From: Bacillota bacterium
Lineage (GTDB): Bacteria; Bacillota; Clostridia; Christensenellales; CAG-138
Length of the DNA stretch: 13,374 nucleotides
NCBI GenBank assembly: GCA_023409435.1
Contig: JAEYHP010000184.1
Coordinates: 1-13,374, forward strand
Reading direction: 5' to 3'
In this document: one piece after another, positions 1-7,186 of the stretch
How positions within the stretch are numbered: position 1 is the stretch's first letter
Layout of the letters: every line of letters begins with the position of its first letter
Notes under the pieces: generated by a model
Seen by the model: the letters and a program-made list of their open reading frames with translations, nothing else
Told to the model about the DNA's origin: nothing
Databases searched by the model: none
Program-made: the position numbers and the translations under genes

Positions 1-253
1 GGTTAAGGCGGCCCTGATCAACCATGCCCTCCCATGGCCTGCTTTGGCCGTGCCTGGGAAAATCAACGGCAAATACCCGCCTGGACTTTGACAGGAATGG
101 GGCCAGGTAATACCAGATAAACCTGGATTCGTCGTACATTGCCCCATGCAGAAGCAATACGGCGGGAGCATGCTCGTCCCCGGATTCATAAACGGAAACA
201 GGTCCGCCGGTTGACGTGAGCACATGGTGTTTGGAATAAACGGCATTGGTCAT
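1..253 (-). CDS. Alpha/beta hydrolase, N-terminal part (runs off left edge)
   Basis: Only the first 84 codons lie in the window. The reverse strand from ATG at 253 reads an alpha/beta hydrolase N-terminus: a hydrophobic strand ending in LLLHGAMYDES (His36-Gly37, the oxyanion-hole HG motif), followed by FAVDFPRHGQS (residues 61-71), the family's D-x-P-x-H-G-x-S turn. The nucleophile elbow (G-x-S-x-G) and the rest of the catalytic triad lie outside the window, so substrate and exact class are unknown. The start is well supported: AAAGGAGG lies 6 bases upstream. It begins 28 bases after the stop of the 190-residue gene and is probably co-transcribed with it. There is no signal peptide, so it is probably cytoplasmic. 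Esterase, lipase-like and haloperoxidase-like relatives are all possible. Confidence 0.85.
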   Translation of the reverse strand, partial: MTNAVYSKHHVLTSTGGPVSVYESGDEHAPAVLLLHGAMYDESRFIWYYLAPFLSKSRRVFAVDFPRHGQSRPWEGMVDQGRLN

Positions 254-281
254 TTTAGCCTCCTTTGTATCTCCCAATGGC

Positions 282-854
282 CTACCCCTGCGTTGCGGCA
301 GAAGTCTCATCATTGGTATCGCCTCCCGTCGGGAGTATCGGCCCTAAATTAAATTGTGCTTCAATCCCTTCAATCATTTTGCGCGCCATTTTCGTCGCAT
401 TTTCATATGCCAGGTCAAAATTGGTGATGCCTTCAGAGTATTGCTCTTTGCTTAGGCTAAGAACCAGGTCCATTTGGAGTTTAAACTGATCCCTTACATA
501 TGTCTCCCATGCGATTTTGTCGATATGTGGATTTACCCGGAGCAGAGCCTCTAGAAGCGCGTCGGCAATGGCGTTCCAGTTGGCGGTCATTGGCTCAATA
601 TTTCCGCCGAGCCTTACAGTGGAGGCCACCTCAGATAAAAGAAGCACGTTCTGCGTCAGGAGATTTTCAAATTGATTTGCGACTTCGGTTCCGTAGAAAT
701 AGGAAATCAACTGAGCAATCTCAGCGCCATTGCGGAGCAGGCGGGTCGCAATAAAGCTCAGATCGCGCAGCCCCATCATAAGGCTTATGATGTAGTGGCG
801 CATCCATATCGCGCGTTCCACCCACAGGTTGCGTATTCTTTCCCGCCAATTCAT
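282..854 (-). CDS. Uncharacterised Firmicutes family protein, 190 aa
   Basis: A predicted soluble, largely helical protein. The N-terminal part (NLWVERAIWMRHYIIS, then LRDLSFIATRLLRNGAEIA and a YGTEVANQFENLLTQ segment) resembles a family I recall from Bacilli and Clostridia, about 190-210 residues long, that has no established function and sometimes carries misleading enzyme names. A middle section repeats the same kind of helix (residues about 85-120), and the last 20 residues are polar and probably disordered. I chose the ATG at 854. An ATG at 896 would add 14 residues, but it has no ribosome binding site, while the ATG at 854 follows a purine/G-rich GGGCGGCGGGC and gives the family-like N-terminus MNWRERIRNLW. 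The alpha/beta hydrolase follows 28 bases downstream. The aromatic WMRHYIIS stretch is too short and polar to be a clear membrane segment. Confidence 0.72.
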   Translation of the reverse strand: MNWRERIRNLWVERAIWMRHYIISLMMGLRDLSFIATRLLRNGAEIAQLISYFYGTEVANQFENLLTQNVLLLSEVASTVRLGGNIEPMTANWNAIADALLEALLRVNPHIDKIAWETYVRDQFKLQMDLVLSLSKEQYSEGITNFDLAYENATKMARKMIEGIEAQFNLGPILPTGGDTNDETSAATQG

Positions 855-955
855 ACGCCCGCCGCCCTTCATTTTTGTATAACTTATGAGGCGCATAGTT
901 ATTGTAGGACCGCAGGCGGACTATGGAGCGCCCGTTTCGTGCTTGTTTGGCTTTT

Positions 956-1051
956 TTACTTTAAGGCCATACCACGCTCCAATGCTTCCTTGCTCCATAC
1001 TATCAGTTCCGGATAGCGATTTCCAGCACTTACAGATATTTCAATAATTGT
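956..1051 (-). other. Short protein-like open stretch, possible coding remnant
   Basis: Between the NHL gene and the 190-residue gene, one reverse-strand frame stays open for 31 codons and ends in TAA at 956-958. Its translation (ISVSAGNRYPELIVW, then SKEALERGMALK) looks like the C-terminal end of a protein. There is no plausible start codon or ribosome binding site, and I do not recognise the family. It may be the tail of a decayed gene or chance; the stretch is short enough that chance is realistic. The rest of 855-1059 shows no clear promoter or terminator. Confidence 0.2.
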
Positions 1052-1059
1052 TTAGTAAC

Positions 1060-2019
1060 TCAGCCGGCAGCCGTTTCATCTTGTTTTTCCAGAAGCGTAA
1101 GCGTATATCCGTCTTCAGGCCAATCCGGTATATACACAATTCCGTTATGATAATCCATTCCACAAATCCTGTGGAAATGCACTTCATCCCCTACAGGCGC
1201 AATCGTTCTTACAACGTTGGAGCCGCGCTCGATCAGGCGCACTGTGTGATTCCAAGTGTCCCCTATGATGATATTGGAGTCTTCATCCACAAACAGCGAC
1301 CACGGCCCGTCAAAATGCTGCCCCGGCGATGATCCGAATCTCGCTTCAGAAAGCGGGCATTCGTGCGGGCTTTCCCCGGGGGTACCGTCGCCGCAGATAG
1401 TTGTAACGTTACGGGCGCCGATATCTATTTTCCGTAAGGAGTAGTTTTTGCTGTCCAAAACATACAAATGCCCCTCCGGCCCCAGCCTGATATCATAAAT
1501 CCAATCAAACGCGGCCTGCTCAAACGGTACGGTCCCTTCATTGAACCCCACACTTTTCTGCCCGATTCTTTCCAAAAATTCGCCTTCGGAAGAAAACCGG
1601 AACACCGCGCCTCCCTGGATATCGTTTATCCATATATCATCATCGAAATCGCACACGCTGCATCCGCTGTCAAGGATGGCCGCTTTGTCACAATCGATCA
1701 ACTGCTGAAACGACATGGTAGCCAAGTCCAGTTTGTATACATATCGCTTCTCCGAAATCAGCAAAGCGTTTTGATGATGCATGCGGCAGATGTATTTGGG
1801 CGTATCCAACGCAATGCTGTAATGGACGTCCGACAACCCCGGGTCATGCTCCCCGGCTGTCCACGTTACTTGTCCGTCAACAATACAGCCGACATAGTGT
1901 CCAAAATAGCTGCAAATGTAGTTCCCTCCCAAATGGTCGTGGAACCCATACTTGGGCATTTCGTCCTTATAATCCGTTTTGTCAAAAACAATGGTTTCTT
2001 TGAACGCCCACTTCATCAT
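1060..2019 (-). CDS. NHL-repeat beta-propeller protein, 319 aa
   Basis: Probably a six-bladed beta-propeller. The clearest NHL repeats are in the C-terminal half: DIRLGPEGHLYVLDSKNYS with LRKID, and GPWSLFVDEDSNIIIGDTW with NHTVRLIE. Between them a GDGTPGE loop resembles the 'AGTGEPG' turn of NHL proteins. Earlier blades are less regular (DDDIWINDIQGGAVFRFSS). I chose the ATG at 2019 rather than an upstream ATG at 2082 because AAAGGAG sits 6-8 bases before it; the upstream start has no such site and adds 21 atypical residues. There is no signal peptide, so a cytoplasmic binding or scaffold role, or a lactonase-like activity, is possible; the sequence does not decide. It stands alone on the minus strand, downstream of the tRNA fragment's terminator and about 200 bases before the 190-residue gene. 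Confidence 0.8.
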   Translation of the reverse strand: MMKWAFKETIVFDKTDYKDEMPKYGFHDHLGGNYICSYFGHYVGCIVDGQVTWTAGEHDPGLSDVHYSIALDTPKYICRMHHQNALLISEKRYVYKLDLATMSFQQLIDCDKAAILDSGCSVCDFDDDIWINDIQGGAVFRFSSEGEFLERIGQKSVGFNEGTVPFEQAAFDWIYDIRLGPEGHLYVLDSKNYSLRKIDIGARNVTTICGDGTPGESPHECPLSEARFGSSPGQHFDGPWSLFVDEDSNIIIGDTWNHTVRLIERGSNVVRTIAPVGDEVHFHRICGMDYHNGIVYIPDWPEDGYTLTLLEKQDETAAG

Positions 2020-2210
2020 ACCCAGCTCCTTTATTGCCGTTTCCTGTATTCTACCAGACACATCCTGACAGCAGCGAGTCATATTAAAACTTTTTATTAG
2101 TGCAATTTACATGAAATATGGTGTGCTGCCAATCATTTTCAACAGTGCTTTTGCCAGAGAGGCGATGAATCCCGCGTTGCTAAGGCGTTGCGACAAATGA
2201 ATAGAGTAAC

Positions 2211-2241
2211 AAGAAACCCCAGAGAAGTTTAATTCTCCGGG
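2211..2241 (-). terminator. Rho-independent terminator behind the tRNA fragment
   Basis: On the minus strand, CCCGGAGAA and TTCTCTGGG form a 9-bp stem (one G-U pair) around the loop TTAAAC, followed by the T-rich tail GTTTCTTGTT. It begins 8 bases after the CCA of the tRNA fragment, as expected of the tRNA's original terminator. The sugar operon has no clear terminator of its own between its last stop codon at 2331 and this point, so this hairpin may now also end the operon transcript. Confidence 0.7.
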
Positions 2242-2249
2242 ATTTTCTC

Positions 2250-2287
2250 TGGCGCGCCCTAAGGGATTCGAACCCCCGACCTTCTGG
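2250..2287 (-). other. 3' half of a tRNA gene (Arg-like), probable attachment-site scar
   Basis: Read on the minus strand, the segment runs from the 3' strand of an anticodon stem (CCAGA) through the variable region AGGTC, a T arm with stem GGGGG/CCCTT and loop TTCGAAT, the 3' acceptor strand AGGGCGC, discriminator G and encoded CCA. A matching 5' acceptor (GCGCCCT), D arm and anticodon are absent upstream; the sequence there is unrelated and soon enters the isomerase gene. The acceptor sequence and G73 resemble Firmicutes tRNA-Arg, but without the anticodon this is only likely. A fragment that starts at the 3' strand of the anticodon stem is typical of tyrosine-recombinase att sites, where the tRNA 3' end is duplicated. 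The intact tRNA would then lie to the right, beyond this window. The alternative is ordinary decay of a tRNA gene. Confidence 0.72.
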
Positions 2288-2330
2288 CTTTTGCTTACGC
2301 TGTACCCTGCAGAGCCGGTCTTTTTTGATA

Positions 2331-3014
2331 TTACGGCTTTGGGTATTCGTTGCAGAGTAAACGGTAGGGCGGCTCGTCCTCCTCAATGGCGGGAAAACGG
2401 CCAATGGGCTTCAGAAAGCGGTTGTCGGTATTGTCATCGTTACATTGGCTCACCTCGCCTAACAGCACCGGGCCAGTGCCTTCCTCCACCGAAAAGTCGT
2501 GGTATAAGTAAGGCTGTACGGTGATGCTCTCGCCCGGCGTCAGGCGCACCTGTGTCCCTGCGGGAACAGTCAGCTCCCGGCCATCCAGGCGGACGCGCAC
2601 TTCCCCGGCCTCGTCCAGCCCCTCGCCGGAGGTGGAGTTGTAGACGCGGATTAGGACATTGCCGCCGCCACGGTTGACGATATCCTCCATCTTGCTCCAG
2701 TGGAAGTGCATGGGAGCGTATTGGCCTTCCCGCAGATAGAGCAGCTTTTCGGCGTAGGTCTTGGCGTATTTTTGCTTCATGGCAAAGTTGCCGTTGCGAA
2801 TCGTAATCAGCGAAAAGCCAACCTTATTAAAGTCGTCCAGGCCGTAGTCGGTAATATCCCAGCCCAGCATGTTGTCGCGGATTTCGTCGTAGTCTCTGCC
2901 CTTGGCTTTCCAGTCCTCCGGCGCAAAGTTACAAAAAGGCGGCAGGGCAAAACGGTATTCGTTTATGAAAGCCTCCATTTCCAATAGCGCCTGGTTAATC
3001 TCACTGCGTTTCAT
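2331..3014 (-). CDS. D-lyxose ketol-isomerase, 227 aa
   Basis: A cupin-fold sugar isomerase that interconverts D-lyxose and D-xylulose, and in characterised relatives often D-mannose and D-fructose, with a bound divalent metal. The sequence shows the metal-site pattern His103-x-His105-x4-Glu110 in PMHFHWSKMEDIVNRGGG, and a second site at LYHDF (His172) after a cupin turn at VPAGTQVRLTPGE. Its length equals that of the E. coli O157-type D-lyxose isomerase, longer than the B. subtilis YdaE form. The start ATG follows GGGGATAACC. It is the last gene of the transporter operon, 119 bases after the binding-protein gene, with a strong stem-loop in between. A lyxose isomerase next to a monosaccharide importer suggests that the imported aldose is isomerised before phosphorylation. 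The true substrate could be lyxose, mannose or a related sugar. Confidence 0.9.
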   Translation of the reverse strand: MKRSEINQALLEMEAFINEYRFALPPFCNFAPEDWKAKGRDYDEIRDNMLGWDITDYGLDDFNKVGFSLITIRNGNFAMKQKYAKTYAEKLLYLREGQYAPMHFHWSKMEDIVNRGGGNVLIRVYNSTSGEGLDEAGEVRVRLDGRELTVPAGTQVRLTPGESITVQPYLYHDFSVEEGTGPVLLGEVSQCNDDNTDNRFLKPIGRFPAIEEDEPPYRLLCNEYPKP

Positions 3015-3082
3015 GGTTATCCCCTTTTTCCGTCAAAGAAAACCTCTGACCGTGCTTATTGTGGGCATCGCCGGTACAAGCC

Positions 3083-3111
3083 GGACGGCAGGGGAATATC
3101 CCCCGCCGTCC
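3083..3111 (-). promoter_or_regulatory. Strong intercistronic stem-loop in the sugar operon
   Basis: In minus-strand RNA, GGACGGCGGGGG pairs with CCCCUGCCGUCC around the loop AUAUU: 7 pairs, one G-U, then 4 more G-C pairs. It lies 22 bases past the stop of the binding-protein gene. The following sequence (GGCTTGTACC) is not a T tract, so it is a poor terminator in the operon's direction. It fits better as a 3'-end stabiliser or partial attenuator that keeps binding-protein mRNA more abundant than isomerase mRNA, a known arrangement in sugar ABC operons. On the plus strand the central pair becomes an A-C mismatch, which favours a minus-strand role. Confidence 0.6.
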
Positions 3112-3133
3112 TTTTGTAAGAGTTTAGAATTCC

Positions 3134-4270
3134 TTATTTCAGGAGCTCCAGGCGGCCGGGGTCATTCGCGAATGCCTCTTTGGCATTTTCCTTGGTGACA
3201 ACAAGGGGAGGAAGTTCGTAGAGGCCAACGTCCTTCTTGCCATTGTTCACGCTTGTGTCAGGCGTGGGCATACCGTTGCCTGCTTGAAGCGACTTGATTA
3301 TCTCAATTGTCTTGCTCACAAGAACATCGGTCGGCTTGGCTACGGTTGAGTACTGTCTGCCCGACCAAACCCATTCAACCGACTCGTTCTCGGCATCGAG
3401 GCCAGAAACAACGGGAATCTGCTGGCCGGCGTGCTCAGATGCGGTAATGATCGCACGAGCGATGCCGTCGTTGGGAGAGAGGACGCCGTGGATTTCCTTA
3501 TCCGAGTAGAAACCGGAGAGGAGGGAGTCCATACGGGCCTGCGCTTTGGAGTTGTCCCAGTCCAAAGTGGCGCACTGGGTGAAATCCGTTTGTCCCGATA
3601 CGACAACCAGCGTACCGTCGTCAATCTTGGGCTGGAGCACCGTCATGGCGCCCTTGAAGAAGTTGGGGGCGTTGGGGTCGGCAGGGCCGCCGCCGAACAA
3701 CTCAATGTTGTAAGGTCCTTCGCCCTTTTGGGCAGCCAATCCGTTCAGCAGAGCCTGTCCTTGCAGCTCGCCGGTCTTGATGCTGCCGAACTGTACCACG
3801 CCGTCAACGCCGGTGGTGTTCTCAAGGAGGCGGTCATACCCGATGATGTGGATGCCGTCCGCTGCCGCTTCTTCCAGAACCGCTCCAAGCTGGGAACCGT
3901 CAACAGGGCCGACGACGATTACCTTGGCGCCATTCTGAATCATTGACTCGATCTGCTGTTGCTGCTGGGGAACCTTGTTGTCCGCATGCTGGACGATCGG
4001 CTTGAAGCCCGCAGCCTCCAATTGGGTTCTGAACATCTGATCCGCTTCCGCCCAGTTCTGGGTGCCGAGCCAGGGCAGCGCAACACCGATGACTGCGTCT
4101 GCGGCAAATCCGGCGCTGTCTGAAGCGGGAGCGGGGGCAGCCGGGCCGTCCGGAGCTGCTGCAGCGGGCGGCGCGGAAGTGTCTTCGCGTCCTCCGCCGC
4201 AGCCTGTCAGTACCATTGCCACGAGGAGGGTTGCCACGAGGAACAGAGATAGGCGTTTTTTCATTTTCAT
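3134..4270 (-). CDS. chvE: Monosaccharide ABC transporter binding lipoprotein, ChvE-like, 378 aa
   Basis: The extracellular sugar receptor of the importer encoded upstream. The N-terminus has a lipoprotein signal peptide (basic MKMKKR, hydrophobic core, lipobox L21-T-G-Cys24), followed by an Ala/Pro-rich linker to about residue 50. The mature part is a type-1 periplasmic binding fold: VIGVALPWLGTQNW, then ADNKVPQQQQQIESMIQNGAKVIVVGPVDG split over two strands, IIGYDRLL, and a C-terminal region with PNDGIARAIITA and VSGLDAENESV. The pattern matches ChvE/xylose-type 'multiple monosaccharide' receptors more than RbsB or MglB. I chose the ATG at 4270, six bases after GGGAGG; a TTG two codons upstream is less likely. 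The gene follows the permease gene by 57 bases. Xylose, glucose, galactose and arabinose are ligands of relatives; the ligand here is not readable. Confidence 0.93.
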   Translation of the reverse strand: MKMKKRLSLFLVATLLVAMVLTGCGGGREDTSAPPAAAAPDGPAAPAPASDSAGFAADAVIGVALPWLGTQNWAEADQMFRTQLEAAGFKPIVQHADNKVPQQQQQIESMIQNGAKVIVVGPVDGSQLGAVLEEAAADGIHIIGYDRLLENTTGVDGVVQFGSIKTGELQGQALLNGLAAQKGEGPYNIELFGGGPADPNAPNFFKGAMTVLQPKIDDGTLVVVSGQTDFTQCATLDWDNSKAQARMDSLLSGFYSDKEIHGVLSPNDGIARAIITASEHAGQQIPVVSGLDAENESVEWVWSGRQYSTVAKPTDVLVSKTIEIIKSLQAGNGMPTPDTSVNNGKKDVGLYELPPLVVTKENAKEAFANDPGRLELLK

Positions 4271-4327
4271 ATCCAACCTCCCGTTTTAAGTCCGTCGACT
4301 AATATGCAAAGCCCGGCCATCAGTCTG

Positions 4328-5605
4328 TCAGGAACCGCTGTCGGCAGGGGTACCTTCCTGGGGGTTAGCTTCGTGGGGTATGTGTTCCTGGGGTACGCTT
4401 TCCTTTGAGGGAAACAGCCTTCCTATGATGGATTGACGGCCCTGCTGCTTGTTGAAAACATCGAAGGCAACCGCAACAAGCAGCACAAAGCCTTTAATAA
4501 CCTGTGTGCGGTCAGCGCCAACGCCCATGAGCATCAGCCCGGAGTTAAGAACGGCCATCACCAGCCCTCCGACCATCGTGGCGAGAACGGTGCCGACGCC
4601 ACCCGAAACAGCCGCGCCGCCGATAAAGACCGACGCAATGGCGTCCAATTCCCATCCGACGCCATCCGACGGACCGGCCGCAGTTGAGCGGCCCACAAAC
4701 ATAATTCCGGCCAAAGCCGCAAGCATGGACATATTGAGCATTGTGAGGAAATAGGTTTTCTGGACATTAACGCCGGACAGCGCGGCCGCGCTTTTGTTAC
4801 CCCCGACAGCATAGATGTGGCGCCCAAACCTAGTGCGCTGCGTGATGATGTGGTAGATGATGACCAAAATAACGAGGATCAGACCCGGTACCGGGAAGGA
4901 TGTGCCGGGGCGCCCGGTACCGAAAATCCACGTCAAGTAGCCAATGGCCACGCTGATCAAGCCGATCCGAACCACCACCGGCCAAAGCTCTTCTGTTTTT
5001 CCGGTCAGTTTTGCCGAACGTTTGCGTTTGCGCAGCTGCGCAAAGGCGAAAGCGACGATCGCGATGAGTCCCAGCAGCAGCGTCGAGTTGTTCATCCCTG
5101 TGAAAGCGGGCCCCCACTCGGGCAAATGTCCCGCGCCGAACACTTTAAGTTCCACCGGCGCCGGCACCGAGATAGACTTTGAAATCCAGATGACGCCGCC
5201 GCGGAATATCATCATGCCGCCCAATGTTGTAATAAAGCCGGGGATGGCGAGCTTAGACAGCCAGAACCCTTGCCACGCTCCGGCCGCAGCGCCGATTGCG
5301 AGGCTGAGAAGCACCGCGAGCCACCACGGCAACCCAAGATCCCGCGCCGCAAGAGCCATCATCATTCCCGAGAACCCGGCCACGGAGCCGACGGATAGAT
5401 CGATCTGACCGATCACGATAACCATCAGCATTCCAATCGCCAGCACCAGCACATACGCATTGCCGGATATCAGGTTCTGAAAGTTGGAGGGAGTAATCAT
5501 TCTCCCTTCCGAAGCAATATTAAAGATGATGGTAAGCACCACTAAGGCGATCACCATGCTGTATTGCCGCAGTCCACCGCCAAATACTTTCTTGACATAT
5601 TTCAT
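4328..5605 (-). CDS. mmsB: Monosaccharide ABC transporter permease, MmsB/GguB-like, 425 aa
   Basis: The membrane subunit of the importer, with about ten hydrophobic segments. Family signatures are GQIDLSVGS (residues 66-74), a long central insert around residues 190-215 that is hydrophilic and Lys/Arg-rich, AVGGNKSAAALSGVN, and the C-terminal FIGGAAVSGGVGTV and QVIKGFVLLVAVAFDVFNK. Length and insert fit the GguB/XylH-type 'multiple sugar' permeases better than RbsC. The start overlaps the ATPase stop by 4 bases (ATGA), so translation is coupled. The extreme C-terminus carries a proline-rich run of four five-residue repeats (residues 404-423), which I do not expect in this family. Confidence 0.93.
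   Translation of the reverse strand: MKYVKKVFGGGLRQYSMVIALVVLTIIFNIASEGRMITPSNFQNLISGNAYVLVLAIGMLMVIVIGQIDLSVGSVAGFSGMMMALAARDLGLPWWLAVLLSLAIGAAAGAWQGFWLSKLAIPGFITTLGGMMIFRGGVIWISKSISVPAPVELKVFGAGHLPEWGPAFTGMNNSTLLLGLIAIVAFAFAQLRKRKRSAKLTGKTEELWPVVVRIGLISVAIGYLTWIFGTGRPGTSFPVPGLILVILVIIYHIITQRTRFGRHIYAVGGNKSAAALSGVNVQKTYFLTMLNMSMLAALAGIMFVGRSTAAGPSDGVGWELDAIASVFIGGAAVSGGVGTVLATMVGGLVMAVLNSGLMLMGVGADRTQVIKGFVLLVAVAFDVFNKQQGRQSIIGRLFPSKESVPQEHIPHEANPQEGTPADSGS
4337..4396 (-). repeat. Four imperfect 15-bp tandem repeats encoding a permease tail
   Basis: The permease C-terminus reads VPQEH, IPHEA, NPQEG, TPADS: four five-residue units of the form X-Pro-(Gln/His/Ala)-(Glu/Asp)-X. At the DNA level the first three units share a CCC-CA(G/C)-GAA core at 15-bp spacing; the fourth has diverged. 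This looks like tandem duplication in a cytoplasmic tail rather than a conserved domain. Confidence 0.6.
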
Positions 5606-7170
5606 AACGCTTTCTCTTCCTTTCCTGCGTTAGATTCCGGCCCCGAGGTGTTTGTCATAATTCTCATGAGCTTTTCCTGATTGGCCTCCTGGCGGTTAAA
5701 CACACCCGTTATGCTGCCCTCAAAAATGGTGTAGATTCTGTCCGATACACCAAGCAGTTCTGGCAGCTCGGAGGAAATGATGATGACCGCTTTTCCCTGA
5801 TCCGCAAGTGCATGAATCAGGCGATGGATTTCGTACTTGGCGCCAACGTCGATCCCGCGGGTGGGCTCGTCAAGAATCAGGACATCCGGCTCTGTAAACA
5901 TCCATTTACCCAGAACAACTTTTTGCTGGTTTCCGCCGGACAGGGTGGTCACGCCGAGGTCAACGCTGTGCGTCTTGACATTTAAGGTGCGGCGGTACTG
6001 TTCGGCAACCTGGAATTCCTGATCCAAATCAAGGAGCCTGCCACGCAAAATAGCCTTTAGGTTTGCCGACACGGTTGTAACGCGGATACTGTCTATCAGA
6101 TTAAGCCCCAGCATCTTGCGGTCCTCGGGCACGTAGGCGATGCCCTGACGGATGGCGGAAGCAACCGAGGTAACGCGAATCTCCTTGCCCCTGATTTTGA
6201 TAGAGCCCCCAAGGTAGACGCCGTAGTTACGCCCGAAAATAGACCGCATAAGCTCAGTTCTTCCCGCGCCCATAAGACCGGCGAAGCCGACGATCTCTCC
6301 TGCTCTGACAAAGAAGCTGGAGTTTTTGCATACCAGCCGGCCCGGAATATTGGGATCTTCCACCCGCCAGTCGGACACCTCGAAGATTATCTCGCCGGGA
6401 TTCGATTCGTGAGGGGGGTAGCGGTTTTCGATGGAGCGCCCTACCATAGAGCGGATGATGCGGTTCTCATCGACATGCCCCGCTTCGACGGCGTAGGTTT
6501 CGATAGCGCGGCCATCGCGGAGTACCGTGACGGCGTCGGATATCGCCGCGATCTCGTTGAGCTTGTGCGAAATCATAATACACGTGATGTCCCGGCTTTT
6601 TAAGCCGCGCATAAGGTCAAATAAGTTCGCGGCGTCGGCCTCGTTGAGCGCGGAGGTCGGCTCATCGAGGATCAGCAGCTTGACATTTTTGGAAAGCGCC
6701 TTCGCGATTTCTACCAACTGCTGCTGGCCTACGCCCAAGTGCTTGATCAGGGTATTGGGGTCTATGTCCAGCCCCACCCTCGCAAGCAGGTCTACCGTAC
6801 GCTGCCGTGCTGCATCCCAGTCAATCAATCCGTGCTTTACGATCTCGTTTCCCAGAAAGATGTTCTCGGCAATGGACAGCTCCGGAATCATTGTCAGCTC
6901 TTGATGAATAATCACGATACCGGCGCTCTCGGATTCTTTAATGTCCCTGAAAGCAATTTCACTGCCCATGTAGATGATTCTGCCTTCATAGGAGCCGTGA
7001 GGATAAACACCCGAAAGAACCTTCATCAAGGTCGATTTCCCCGCGCCATTCTCGCCGCAAATTGCGTGAATGTCGCCTCGATGTACCTCCAGCGTCACAT
7101 CGTCGAGCGCACGCACGCCCGGAAAGAGTTTGGTAATGCCCTGCATTTGTAGGATTAAAGGATGCTCCAT
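5602..7170 (-). CDS. mmsA: Monosaccharide ABC transporter ATPase, MmsA/GguA-like, 522 aa
   Basis: The tandem-domain ATPase that powers the importer. Domain 1 has Walker A GENGAGKST (residues about 39-47), Q-loop IIHQELTMIPELSIAENIFL, signature LGVGQQQ and Walker B LLILDEPTSAL. Domain 2 has the degenerate Walker A GLMGAGRTELM, signature LSGGNQQKVVLGKW and Walker B VLILDEPTRGIDVGAK. A degenerate second site is normal for RbsA/MglA/XylG/GguA proteins. I chose the ATG at 7170: GGGGAG lies seven bases before it, whereas the in-frame GTG at 7176 is only one base from that site. Its stop overlaps the permease start by 4 bases. A 6-bp palindrome and a possible promoter lie just upstream. Confidence 0.95.
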   Translation of the reverse strand: MEHPLILQMQGITKLFPGVRALDDVTLEVHRGDIHAICGENGAGKSTLMKVLSGVYPHGSYEGRIIYMGSEIAFRDIKESESAGIVIIHQELTMIPELSIAENIFLGNEIVKHGLIDWDAARQRTVDLLARVGLDIDPNTLIKHLGVGQQQLVEIAKALSKNVKLLILDEPTSALNEADAANLFDLMRGLKSRDITCIMISHKLNEIAAISDAVTVLRDGRAIETYAVEAGHVDENRIIRSMVGRSIENRYPPHESNPGEIIFEVSDWRVEDPNIPGRLVCKNSSFFVRAGEIVGFAGLMGAGRTELMRSIFGRNYGVYLGGSIKIRGKEIRVTSVASAIRQGIAYVPEDRKMLGLNLIDSIRVTTVSANLKAILRGRLLDLDQEFQVAEQYRRTLNVKTHSVDLGVTTLSGGNQQKVVLGKWMFTEPDVLILDEPTRGIDVGAKYEIHRLIHALADQGKAVIIISSELPELLGVSDRIYTIFEGSITGVFNRQEANQEKLMRIMTNTSGPESNAGKEEKAL

Positions 7171-7186
7171 AACCACACTCCCCTAC

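Noticed and set aside
2020..2082. An upstream start for the NHL protein, adding 21 residues
   Set aside because: No ribosome binding site at the upstream ATG, while AAAGGAG precedes the ATG at 2019 at ideal spacing.
1468..2100. A 210-codon plus-strand frame
   Set aside because: Antisense to the NHL-repeat gene, which has clear repeats and a good ribosome binding site.
2180..2404. A 74-codon reverse-strand frame overlapping the end of the isomerase gene and the tRNA fragment
   Set aside because: Its core GRGFESLRAR is simply the translation of the tRNA T arm and acceptor strand, a known source of false gene calls.
3431..3946. A 171-codon plus-strand frame
   Set aside because: Antisense shadow of the sugar-binding lipoprotein gene; no ribosome binding site or recognisable domain.
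4271..4276. A TTG start for the binding lipoprotein
   Set aside because: It adds two residues only and lies too close to GGGAGG; the ATG at 4270 has proper spacing.
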